A DNA stretch of 13,131 bases from Melampsora larici-populina 98AG31 (taxonomy: Eukaryota; Basidiomycota; Pucciniomycetes; Pucciniales; Melampsoraceae). Of this stretch, positions 1 to 8,911 are shown piece by piece. Positions within the stretch are counted from its first letter, which is position 1. Every line of letters starts with the position of its first letter. Under the pieces are notes generated by a model, which saw nothing but the letters and a program-made list of their open reading frames with translations, was not told the origin of the DNA and did no database searches. The stretch lies in the NCBI RefSeq assembly GCF_000204055.1, contig NW_006768783.1:1276209-1289339 (forward strand), given 5' to 3'. Position numbers and translations under genes: made by a program.

Positions 1-1734
1 ACGGTCTTCAGATGAGAGTTCGGGAGGAGATGGAAGACTGCAGATCTCGACGACACCCTCAGAAGTCAGGTTGGAACTCTCGAGAGTGGTTTCAGTCTGA
101 CATGGTAATTGAACGGTATCATCGGTAGACTTCAAAGCGTCGGAGTCAGGACCGAGGTCAGGAGAGACATCGGCTGCACCAGCCGCGCTGGGTAAAGCCG
201 AATCTTCTAGAGACAGATGATCTCCGGTATCGGGTGATAGTTCCGGAGGCGGTGGGTTGCTTATCTCACCGACAGTCTCCGAAGTCACATCGGATTTCTC
301 AATTATGGCTTCAGCCTCTTTAGACGATTGAACGGTTCCTTCCAGAGACTCCACAGCAGCATAATCAACAGCCACAGTCGGTGAAATCGACTCGTCCGGG
401 AGGGAAAGATCCTTAGTCTCAGATCCTGTAACGTCGTTGGAGCTGTCATTCATCAACCCAATGGTTGCATCTTGGGACTCTAACACCTGAGGCTGAGCGT
501 CGAAATTGGGCGAGACGTCAGGCTCAACAGTCAACGCAGGTGAATTTGAATCTTCAGGAGCCTGGAGACCGCGAGTCTCAGACAAGTCTTCCGAAGTTGG
601 GGTGCTGATCCCGACGACACTCTCGGAAATGACATGAGAGGTTTCCGCAGGTGAGTTATCGTCCGGAAGTGGGAAATCTCGGGAGGCAGATGAGACTCCC
701 GAAGGTGAAGAGTCGCCCGGTTGAGCGACAACCTCGGAAACGACGGCGGAGTTTTCGAGCATAGCTTCAGCCTGGTTTGACGATTGAAGGGTGATATCAG
801 AAGTCTCCAACGCCTTAGACTCAGCATTGAGATCGGTCGAGAGAGCAGGTTTGATCTCCGACGAAACCTCGGGAGACGAAGGGATGTCCATCTCCGCGAG
901 ACTCTCGGAAACAATGTCTGAAGTGGTGTTTGAGGGCTTGAGGGTGGCTTCAGCTTGATCAGATGTTTGAACGGTATCATCTTGAGACTGTATCACCTTG
1001 AGCTCAGGGCTATGATCAGGCGAGACATCGGATTCGACGGCCAATATATGCATCGAATATTCTGAGAACAACCGGTCCATAGTGTCAAATGTGGGTATCG
1101 TGGCTTCAACCTGATCTGAGGGTTGAAGGGCGACATCAGACGTCTCCAATACGCTAGAGTCGGCGTCGATGTGGGATCGAAAATCGGATTCGACAGCGGC
1201 CGAAATCGAGTTGGGTTCTTCCACAGGTGGGAGACCAATAATATCAGATAAAACTCCCGGAGCAGGTGGAGGTGAAGCGTTCCCTATCTCAAAGATACTC
1301 TCTGAAGCGATGGGCAAGCTCTGAATCATGACTTCAGCTTGGTTTGATGATTCGACGGCCGTAAGAGGATCGAGTTTGGGAGAGGGAGGAGGTTCGATTG
1401 CCAATGTAGGCTGATTTACAACTTCCCGAGGCAACAGATCTCTAGTTTCAGATGTAATTTCGGGAGGGGATGAAGGGTCGCCTTTCTCGACCACGCTCTC
1501 GGAAGTGAAGTTTGAGCTCTCCAGTGTAGATTCATTATGATTTGTTCCGTCTTGAGACTCCAAAATCTGAGGTTCAGGGTCGAGAGTATGCAAGACATCA
1601 GCTTTGACAGCCACCGCAGATGAACTGGAGTCGTCTGGGGGTGAAATTTCAATTGTGTCGGAAGAAAATTCTAGGGCAGGTGAAGGGTTGTCAATCTCAA
1701 CAACACTTTCGGAAGTCGTGTTGGAGCTCTCTAG
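1..1734 (-). repeat. About ten degenerate coding repeats of 50-75 residues
   Basis: A loose unit recurs: LESSNxTSESVVEI, then PSxPPExSSET, then a PxDxSSPA segment, then DVSPDLDPE, then LESQDDTVQ and SNQAEAT. Clear unit starts on the minus strand are 1734, 1524, 1326, 1098, 942, 759, 303 and 84; the 759-304 stretch holds about three shorter or partial units. Complete units run 52-76 codons. The best-kept blocks are the SSN-TSE-VVE start and the Q-S-QAEA end. The copies are diverged, so the array is old, and copy number probably varies between strains. Confidence 0.7.
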
Positions 1735-1931
1735 CTGAGCCAGTTGTTCGACTTGTTCAGTAAAGGTGAATAGTGATGACGGGTCCAAAAGTGGCTCGTC
1801 CGTTGGAGTCAGATTGATGTCGTTGGAGATGTGTTCGGTGTCTCTCTCCTCCTCGGTCTCCTTGGATAGACCAGCAGATCTTTCGAGATGTGCATCGGCT
1901 TCGCTACCGCTTTCAGACGCCCGGTCGGATA
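1..1931 (-). CDS. Open-ended repeat exon at window edge
   Basis: After a CAACTTTTAG acceptor (intron end 1932) the frame is open for 643 codons to base 1; I checked each codon for stops. It has no stop inside the window, so simple ORF finding does not report it, and shorter minus-strand open frames at 531-980, 993-1238 and 1416-1652 are shadows in other frames. The first about 65 codons are unique (SDRASESGSEADAHLE region); the remainder is repetitive. It is rich in Ser, Glu, Pro, Val and Asp and nearly free of Cys. Confidence 0.85.
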
Positions 1932-4900
1932 CTAAAAGTTGTTTAGTGAGTACCATCTCTATATGATGAAGTATGCAGAGGCCATCTAGAAAACGCTAGA
2001 CTCACACTCACGTTCTGACGAGTCATCTAAGGAATCCTGATTTGCAAAGAAAGAAGTTGCAGGTATGAGTTCTAGATCGGGTTGTCCTTCCTGAATCTGC
2101 TCTACTGAGGTATTATTGGCAACTAAGAGCTCGGGTTCGTCAACATAGCCAATAGGAAGTGTGGCACTTGCAGCACTCGATTCGGTGGTGCCTATGGTGC
2201 GACAATCATCAGTTGCATGAGCTAACAAGAATTGTAATACAGGACATACTCTGATTGTTCTCTTGAATGTCCGAGCCGACAATTCGATTCATGACCCTTT
2301 GAAGTTGTATCTCGTTCGGAAGGCTGGGTGGAGATCCCCGGTGATTGAAAGCGGGTTGTTCAGGCTCAAGCACCTCGGAAGTTTCGGGAGACCTTGTGAT
2401 GTGTTCGACTGCAACAGGTTATGAAGGTCAACAAAAATCCGGGTTCACGATCATCGAATCCAGCGAATTTTGAGGGAATAGGAACTTACATGCAGATATT
2501 GGGGATGCATACGGAGGGTTAGCATCAAGCAAATGCGGAGAAGTGGTTTGTACAGGTTCATGTTCTGTAGTGCGGCCCTCTTCTTGAGGCGGCTCGGATA
2601 GGGCATTGGCTGATGCCGGAACCTCGGGTCCACCATCAGTGACTGTAGCGAGCGCGACACAAGTGATATGGAGATCAGCTGTACTGGGGATGTGAACGGA
2701 TTCTTCAGTCATGGATCTTGAGACAAGGTCCAAAACTGGGACCGGGGGCTCATATTGATCTGCATCAGCAGCCAATTCCTCCAGCACGACCTCTGAATCT
2801 ACAAGCGGAGGCGTGTGTCTTTCGTAGGTATCGGAAGGAACGCTTGGGGTCAGCTCTTCAAGTCCTACAGGGCCTGTGTCATCGCAGGCCGCAATTGCTA
2901 TACCATCGGATGTCACAACAGAAGTCTCCAGTGGACTATCGCAAGCCACGGTGACCGGCTCTGTCACTGTGGGATTTTCGATGGACATGGGGTCAAACAC
3001 ATATCGTCAGCAGAATCATCATGACTTGCAATGTTTCTGAGCTTACCAGTCTCTTCTACTGGATTCCTTGAGGCGTATAGTTCATCAGATCTGGCTTCGA
3101 GTGAATGTTCTTTTGAGGGGTCTGGTTCGGGAAAACTGAGTGGTAAGACTTCAATGGTCTCTGAAACCTCTGTCGAGTCATTAAAAGACTTTTGAATATC
3201 AGCAGTGGCTTCTGCGATCGGTATGGTGGCTTTGGATTTGGATTAGGGGTGATGAAGGACTCGCATCAGTAAAATTTTGCCTGAAGGTAGAACAAAAGCA
3301 TGCTTACGAGTGTTATCAATTGGATAGCCCAGGGAGACGAGTTCAGGGGATGATGGCTCATCAGGAAGAGCGCCATCAAAAACCTTGAGGGGAGGCTCAG
3401 TTTGATCTGTTGTGGCTAGCTCAGCAACTGTGGGCATTTCCGTCAAGGTCGTCAGAATCGTGACATCAGCGAGCTGTCAGGCAGGGGTTTATCGAGACTA
3501 AAACTTACATTCGCGATCAATTTGATCATTTGGTGATCTCCTGTCAGCATTTAGAGGCTCGGTTGAGCGTTCACGAGAAGGTGTAAAGTGAAAGGTTTCG
3601 AGCTTAGACTCATGTTGTCCAGTCATGAGTTCCTTTGATGAACTTTGAAAGATGGCATCCTGAGGTTTGGGCTCAAAGTGAGATTCTCTCGACGTTTCGT
3701 TAAGCCTGGAATTGATTTGCAGTCAGCGAGGACATTTGGAAGAGTCCGAGTAGCAAAGGACTCACCTGACAAGTTGGCTGTATTGCTAGGTGACGTTGGG
3801 TTGAGCTCGTGTCTCTCGCCTGAAGAGGTACTAGAACTGAGGTGGACTGATCCATCTGGTGTAGATTTGGATGATCCCTGAGGGGAATCGTCTAGGCCAT
3901 GATTGGCAAAGGTGAGGGGTGACTTGAGGTCATTCTCAAGTGTTGTGGTGGCTGAATCCAATGTTGGAAGTCTTCCGGTATGGACATGATGATATGTGTC
4001 ATCAGTAAGAGGACCCAAGCTGTGTTGAATATCGGGTTCGCCTTTCTCATGAGAGGTAGCTTCGAGAATCATGTTTGAAATGCTGGGCTGGGAAGCTTCG
4101 AGTTCTGAGCTGAGATCGGTGGGTTCAAACTCCTTTGATGTATTGTCAAACACTGCAAGTTGAGAGTCGACTTCAAGATCACGATGTACAACGGCGAATT
4201 CTCTTGAAGGGTTGCTCAAGGGCTCATCTTGCTGTCGAGTTCCCTGTTCGGACATGCGAGATTCTGCTGCAGCGTCTTCCAAGATGTCAGTGGACCGGCT
4301 GGAGATATCAATATCGGATTCTTTTGCAGTTTCGACGGTATTGCGCAAGACATTCGAGCTGTGTCCAGGAGACATTGCTTGAGTTGTACATAAAAATGAA
4401 TTGAGATGAGAATCGCAGTGGTTAACTTTGGGATTATCAAAGTGAGAGAAGTGAACAAATAGCAAACCTAAGCAGTTGACCATGCGTTGATCAAGTTCGT
4501 TTGACACGGAAAGGGACGATGATGAATCATCGATGTCGGAAGAAGACTCCAGCTGTGAAACAGGCACTGAAGCTTGAATGACGTCAAACTGATCATTCCT
4601 TGTCCCAAAACTGTTTGATGTAAGATTGCCTGTATTCTCAGTCCCGTTCCGGGCAGCTGAAACAGGTGAAAGTAGATCAGATGCTCGTGCAAAGTGGCAT
4701 GCCTCGGACCCTTGCTCAACATTGATATTGTGCTCATATGGAGATGCGACGCTAGGATTTGCCGAAGAAGCCAGCGTGAGTAGCGCGTCGGGTGCCGATC
4801 GGGATTGGTTTTGTTCATCTTGAAACTCGGGTAACAACTGTTCAAAAGAAATTGAGGAATTCACATTAGCGCCTGAAATCTCACACGTTCTGGCTGGTGC

Positions 4901-7770
4901 GATTTGCACCGCGAGAGAATTCCTTTGCTGGGAAAAGACGCTTACTTCATGTGTAGCAATGGAGGTCTCGCGGCGAGAATGAGAGCTCCGGCGAGAATGA
5001 GAGCTCCAAGTATCTTGAGGTGTACGTATCGAATGAGTTGTACTTTGTGAGGCAGCTCTGTGATCTAGAAGAGCTGCGTCCGCGTCATCATCTCTGAACG
5101 TTGATTGATAGAGAGTTGCTTCTGGCTGTCGGTGCGCATCCAGTTCCACTGAGATATCTAAGGCTGATTGCTCTTCCGAGAGATCTCTAAAAATCATTGA
5201 AACTTCAGGGGATCCAGTACCGTGGTCGGACGCTTCCGTATTGGCATCATATTGGCGAGCTACATCCGACATCAACTGGACAGGTGTCTGGGAGGGGGTC
5301 TGGCCAGATTCCGCCAAGAGAGGAGTCTCGCGTGGTAGGGATATAGCAGACTTGTTGCGGGAGAGGGAAGAGGGTGGATTATGTTCATCGATCTCGCAGC
5401 TTCCTTCAGATTTCGCAATGGAGTTGATGTCTTCCAACTTCCTGGGAAAGTTTGGCTCAGTGATGTTCGGGGTGCGCTGGTTTGTTGGTAGCTCGCGTGT
5501 GACTTGAGTATCCCCACAGCGGGCGATCCCATGACTCGAGTCAGCTATGGTGGTTGGTTGAGGCAGCGGGTAACTATCAGACATGTTGAACCCAGCTGAC
5601 CGCTCTTGCGCTTGGAAAGTACTCGAGGAATCGAACTCTTTGGTTTGAGAGGCAGCGAAAGCGGAGCTAGAGCTAACACCGAAGTTCGAGGGACGATGGT
5701 CAAGTTCGGACCGGCTGGATCGATCAGACTGCGTATCGGCTTCGGGTTCAGCTGAATATTTAAAGTTAGTCGATGCAGTGTCTTGGAATGAAGACTGGGC
5801 CTTCTGGTCGTAAGTTTGGGCGTGTGAAGTAGCAAAACTGGGCTTGAGAGCAGGTGCAAGGCTTGCGGACGGAGAGCTTGAGTTGCCATCATTATCAGAC
5901 CCGGCGGAACTTCTTGGGACCTCAACATCGGTGGGAATGTTATGCTGGACCAATCCGATGCCCTTATTCTTCCAGTTGAATGCTGGTAAGTTGGGTTTCA
6001 ATTGAGAAGACGCATGATCAGTGATGTCATCAGCTTTGGGTCGTATGGGGGGAACCGGAATTGAAGATTTGGGGACAGAGTTTTGAGTGACAGGGGTAGA
6101 GCTTGTATAATTGGTATCACGGCGAGCGTAGCGTGGTATGGCAGTTGGAATGCGAGATGGTTTCGTCAAGTCAGTTGCTAATTCGTGAATGTCGTCAACT
6201 TCATCATTATCGTTATTGCTATTGTATGTTACAGGGCGAGTATACTGGAAAGAATTAGACTGAGAGTTTGCAAATGGTACAGACAACTGGACAGAAGAAT
6301 TTGCATCTATAGAAAAAGATGATATAGAAGCAGACAGTCAGCAAATTGATGTAAAACTAACAAAACACGGTTCAAAGATTCACGTATAAGGTTGGAAGTT
6401 GTATCACCAGCTCCAACGTCTTCATGAGAATTAGCAGACGTGGTTGACCTTCCTTCGATATCAAAAGAACAGCCTGAGGCGGTCGGAAGTGTGAAGGCAG
6501 GTCCGGTGGGAACGAGGGTCTGGTGGGTATCACTGGTGAGACGCGGGTCTCTCACTGTGTCTTGATGCTTGGCAGCTATGCGTGGTAATGCGAAATTGTA
6601 AGTAGTCTTGTCAAGTGCTCTACGGATACAATATTAAGACGCACCATGCGTTGAGGAGTTCGGGGAGTTGTTTCCACTGGTGTCAGTAGCCTCGGACTCA
6701 GTACGACGGCCAGTCAAAGAAGCTTTCAAAATGCAAACCAAGAGTTTCATCTCAGCTACTAGTGTTGGGAAAACAGACATTGGTAACCATTGAGGAATCA
6801 CGGGACTTACGAGCATGACCACTTATAACACTACGACTCTGATTCGAATGTTGTAAACTGGGTGCAATACCAATTGACGAAGAAACATTGTCGACTGGTA
6901 TGACTGCCGGATAGGGTTGATCACTGAGATCGTATCGTCCATCAAATGAAGCCAAAGATGTAACTTCTGAGTTGTTTCTGTAATCAGACATGAGGGGCCC
7001 TGCTGGAGAGTAAAATAAGTAATCAGTACAATGCAGGTGAATTCCACGGGTCAAGATCGATCAGAAACGGTAAAAGTGTTGGGTGTCGTTGGTATGGATG
7101 TGTTGATGTTCAATTATATCAATGAGATGTGGTGGTGTGGTGATTGTGGCGAGAGGAAAAGATGGACGGATGACTTCACCCACTGTTTGATGACTGAATG
7201 CTGGATTGAACAAACCCTTCGTCCTCGGTGGGAGCCGGGCGAAAAGGAGATACTGAAGCGTTTAAGAAGCAAACAAGTCAGATGATGGGGCTTAGAAAAA
7301 AAAAATGCCCGGTGTGTGAAATGTGTCGGAGTGCCGATACAATTCAGATACAGAATGCGAGTGGAGGCAAGGGCTTAATTGATGTGGAGCAAGATGTCAC
7401 AAGAAACGCGTGATCAATTCAAGGAAATGAATTCTCAGATCATGGTCAAACAAAGAGGACCTTTGATGGCAGCAGCGCAAGAATCAAGTGTCTGTTTATA
7501 GGGGACAACCGCTATGAAGTAGGGCTATAGTGAAGGGATATCAAAGTCGACGATAAAAATTGGAGTTGTGCACTCACAACCACGTTGATTTGGTATTGGT
7601 TCATCATAGCGTGTTGCGAAATCACTGGTGGCAACTGGAGTGTCGCTGAAACCGGAGGTCTCCGTGAGCCCTGAAGAATCAGTCGTCAGTAGCCCCCGAC
7701 TGTTGTCTCCTGGGACAGCTTGCTTTGAGTTGTGAGTGTGATCACGCTGAAAGTTGATATGAGGGGGCAT
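1..7770 (-). CDS. Large multi-exon Ser/Thr/Pro/Glu-rich repeat protein, C terminus beyond window
   Basis: I do not recognise this gene. Proposed exons, read downward: 7770-7578, 7002-6811, 6722-6645, 6575-6384, 6306-4468, 4377-3766, 3685-3509, 3427-3308, 3229-3047, 2966-2490, 2408-2250, 2191-2012, 1931-1 (open at the edge). They join into one frame of about 2,110 residues. The start ATG at 7770 has a strong CACCATG context and a following GTGAGT donor. The product is polar, rich in S, T, P, D and E, poor in Cys, with many SP/TP dipeptides, and appears intrinsically disordered. No signal peptide, transmembrane helix, coiled coil or enzyme motif was seen. Residues about 266-309 form a basic Ser/Pro patch with SxIP-like motifs; the last 640 visible residues are degenerate repeats. 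Uncertain points are the second exon start (7002 or 6999), the third exon start (6722 or 6758), the fourth donor (6383 or 6368) and the seventh exon acceptor. Function is unknown; a scaffold or cytoskeleton-linked role is speculation. Confidence 0.8.
2012..3685 (-). CDS. Ladder of six short symmetric exons
   Basis: Exons 3685-3509, 3427-3308, 3229-3047, 2966-2490, 2408-2250 and 2191-2012 (177, 120, 183, 477, 159 and 180 nt) are separated by introns of 58-81 nt. All are phase 1 at both ends, so any one could be skipped or duplicated without a frameshift. Each codes for acidic, Pro/Ser/Thr-rich sequence without a known domain. The 120-nt exon (ELATTDQTEPPLKVFD) resembles part of the 477-nt exon (ELAADADQYEPPVPVLD), and their 5' splice-junction contexts are alike, which points to duplication of an exon unit. 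Confidence 0.7.
3686..3765 (-). other. Intron with two competing acceptors
   Basis: The donor is a strong GTGAGT at 3765. The acceptor GTCGAGAG ending at 3686 (80 nt, with CTTAAC as branch-like site) joins to the frame that stays open through 3509 and the later exons. A textbook acceptor CAATTCCAG ending at 3706 (60 nt, after CTGAC) keeps another frame that runs into TGA at 3625-3623. The long form is preferred because it connects to the downstream exon chain; the short or unspliced form would truncate the protein at about 1,060 residues. Confidence 0.6.
4378..4467 (-). other. Stop-free 90-nt intron (3n)
   Basis: Donor G|GTTTGC, a GTTAACC branch-like site and a CAACTCAAG acceptor bracket 90 nt that stay open in the host frame. 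Read through, it would add 30 hydrophobic and aromatic residues (for example LGLLFVHFSHFDN) to a very polar protein, which argues that it is an intron. Because it is a multiple of three, retention would not break the protein. Confidence 0.65.
4468..6306 (-). CDS. Main central exon with Ser-rich disordered region
   Basis: Exon 5 of the large gene, 1,839 nt or 613 codons, is open throughout and follows a CTATAG acceptor at 6307. Its N-terminal part is acidic (NDNDEVDDIHE), then basic and Pro-rich around protein residues 266-309, then long Ser/Thr/Gln-rich sequence containing many SP and TP dipeptides and Arg-Ser patches. It ends at a GTTTGC donor (4467) after MVNCL. Composition alone suggests disorder and heavy phosphorylation potential; no folded domain was recognised. 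Confidence 0.8.
4971..5006 (-). repeat. Two perfect 18-bp tandem copies in coding sequence
   Basis: The unit CGGCGAGAATGAGAGCTC occurs twice head to tail on the plus strand. On the minus strand it encodes SSHSRR twice, within WSSHSRRSSHSRRETS. The RRxS spacing fits basophilic kinase sites. Exact identity indicates a recent in-frame duplication. Confidence 0.9.
6035..6166 (-). other. Basic Ser/Pro patch with SxIP-like motifs
   Basis: The patch encodes TKPSRIPTAIPRYARR, then about 20 residues later PKSSIPVPPIRPK (protein residues about 266-281 and 297-309). It contains SRIP, TAIP and SSIP in a basic, Ser/Pro-rich setting. SxIP in such a setting is the known docking motif for the EB-homology domain of EB1/Bim1/Mal3. 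Short motifs arise by chance in low-complexity protein, so this is suggestive only; three within 45 residues of an otherwise acidic protein is the reason to list it. Confidence 0.4.
7003..7577 (-). other. Long first intron
   Basis: It is 575 nt, six to eight times longer than the other introns of the gene. It has a perfect GTGAGT donor (7577) and an acceptor with a CTGAT branch-like site and pyrimidine tract before CTCCAG (7003). A second CAG three bases later (ending 7000) would also keep the frame. No minus-strand coding exon was evident inside. A TATAAA on the minus strand at 7500-7495 could mark an internal promoter. Two short plus-strand open frames across 7031-7413 show no recognisable protein. 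Confidence 0.55.
7578..7770 (-). CDS. First coding exon with probable start codon
   Basis: This is exon 1 of the large gene, 64 codons plus one base. It starts MPPHINFQRDHTH and ends with NQRG before a GTGAGT donor at 7577. The ATG has A at -3 (GTCACCATG), and upstream lies an A/C-rich, CATCATCATCAC-containing leader typical of a fungal 5' UTR. The peptide is polar and lacks the hydrophobic core of a signal peptide. The alternative is a start at the ATG at 6991 in the next exon, which has a weaker context (C at -3). Confidence 0.7.
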
Positions 7771-8640
7771 GGTGACGGTGAAGGTCGTGTTGATGTTTTT
7801 TTGCTGATTTACTTATGTGATGATGATGGTTTGAATGAGAGTTGAACAAGAGCTCCTCGAGGGGGAAACGAGCCAAGCGCTCATTTCAATGTTTTTTTAG
7901 AAGGGGTCAACAAAAAAATGATGCAAGATGACATGGTCTCGAATTTGATTTTCCGAATTGGATTAGTGACAGACGTTTGGACTCTCTACTGCCAACCATG
8001 TTATCATGGTGTATGATGCTCAAGAACCCACTTTCGTCACGATGATGTAGGTGGCACACCTGAATTCGATACTCATCCGACATCCATGAGCTGGTGATGA
8101 GGAATTGAAAAGAATCCTGGTGATCATATGAAGGTTTTAGGAGGTAACATGTTCCTCAACTTATTGAGGTCATCCCTCTGCCGCGCTTTAACCAGCTTCC
8201 GTCGAGACTATGCTTATCTCAACAAAGCCCTATCTCTGCGAGGGCGCGGACGCATTGCCGGCTCATCTTGGAGCATGCTGCATGAGGACGTCCGCTGTCA
8301 CACAATCAAGAACAAGGATGATGTCGTCATGGGAGATGACTAGCTGCTTCACCCATAACACACGTCTGGCTCGTTTGGCCCGCGGGAAAAGGTTTGTTAG
8401 GGTTTGTTTCTAGACTAAAATATATTCATGGCTCCAGGACCCTGAATGCTGCCTGTGGAGGTATGGAGGAGAGAGCTGAGACAAACAAACTTCATCAGAC
8501 AGCGAAGCAAGTTGGATCATTCAAACAGATGCCATGGGTCACCATCATAGTCAGCATGTTGCACAATTTGTATCATACCTTACAAGATCCAAACAGATTA
8601 GACTCTAGTTATGATCACTCTTTTGGATGCATGTAATTTT
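7771..8640. other. Upstream region without a convincing gene
   Basis: Directly 5' of the large gene is an A/C-rich leader on the minus strand (7771-7850), with CATCATCATCAC and AACACGACC stretches suited to a fungal 5' UTR; no clear TATA box was seen. At 8128-8343 the plus strand has a 71-codon open frame in a locally GC-richer patch, with no recognisable protein features. The rest shows nothing I can name. Confidence 0.35.
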
Positions 8641-8663
8641 GGAGTATGTAGTTTTTGGCCCAT

Positions 8664-8840
8664 TTTTTTTTAAAAAAATGCAGATTTTTGCACAGAAAGA
8701 TTTTGACAAGGTGTCACCCGGACACAGAATTTGGCTGGATATCTGACGGAGCATCCGTTGGATCCGGATGATGGATGGGACCTTGGAACTATCCGGTAGC
8801 ACTCCGGCCGGTCCGCGGATAACCGGGGGATATTTCACAA
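8664..8840. repeat. Cluster of CGGAT/ATCCG and CCGG motifs
   Basis: After a T8A7 tract, 8745-8830 carries closely spaced ATCCG, GGATCCGGAT, ATCCGG, CCGGCCGG, CGCGGAT and AACCGGGGGAT in both orientations. The block is much more GC-rich than its surroundings. Clusters of short motifs in both directions are typical of subterminal regions of DNA transposons, but no terminal repeats or transposase were found, so the assignment is open. Confidence 0.35.
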
Positions 8841-8911
8841 GTCGGCAGGTTACATACTACATAGGATTGTAAATAACAAAGGATGAAAAAACAAGAGGGG
8901 TGATTGGGAAA

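Larger units (their letters stand above)
1932..7577 (-). other. Set of twelve spliceosomal introns, all phase 1
   Basis: Introns (minus strand): 7577-7003, 6810-6723, 6644-6576, 6383-6307, 4467-4378, 3765-3686, 3508-3428, 3307-3230, 3046-2967, 2489-2409, 2249-2192 and 2011-1932. Lengths are 575, 88, 69, 77, 90, 80, 81, 78, 80, 81, 58 and 80 nt. Donors are GTGAGT, GTAAGT, GTGCGT, GTGAAT, GTTTGC, GTGAGT, GTAAGT, GTAAGC, GTAAGC, GTAAGT, GTATGT and GTGAGT. Branch-like CTGAC, TTAAC, CTGAT or CTAAA motifs precede most acceptors. Each donor lies after the first base of a codon, judged from the open frame upstream, so the phase does not depend on the acceptor chosen. The boundaries are read from sequence without transcript data; most are strong, while those at 6810, 6383 and 3765 have alternatives. 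Confidence 0.75.

Noticed and set aside
531..1652. Minus-strand open frames at 531-980, 993-1238 and 1416-1652
   Set aside because: They are Arg/Leu/Pro-rich shadows in other frames of the long open exon 1931-1, which has the repeat structure and acidic composition of its gene.
1766..5507. Plus-strand open frames opposite the large gene (1766-1966, 2718-3024, 3645-3881, 4135-4404, 4626-4823, 5241-5507)
   Set aside because: They are antisense shadows of exons; no start context, splice partners or family features.
3623..6286. A single uninterrupted 887-codon gene ending at TGA 3623
   Set aside because: It begins at TTG rather than ATG, contains a probable 90-nt intron, and its tail after 3765 is better explained as intron plus a frame change; exons continue on both sides in a consistent splice chain.
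8128..8413. Overlapping plus-strand open frames in a GC-richer patch
   Set aside because: Short, no domain or splice partners, and two frames are open at once, as expected by chance.
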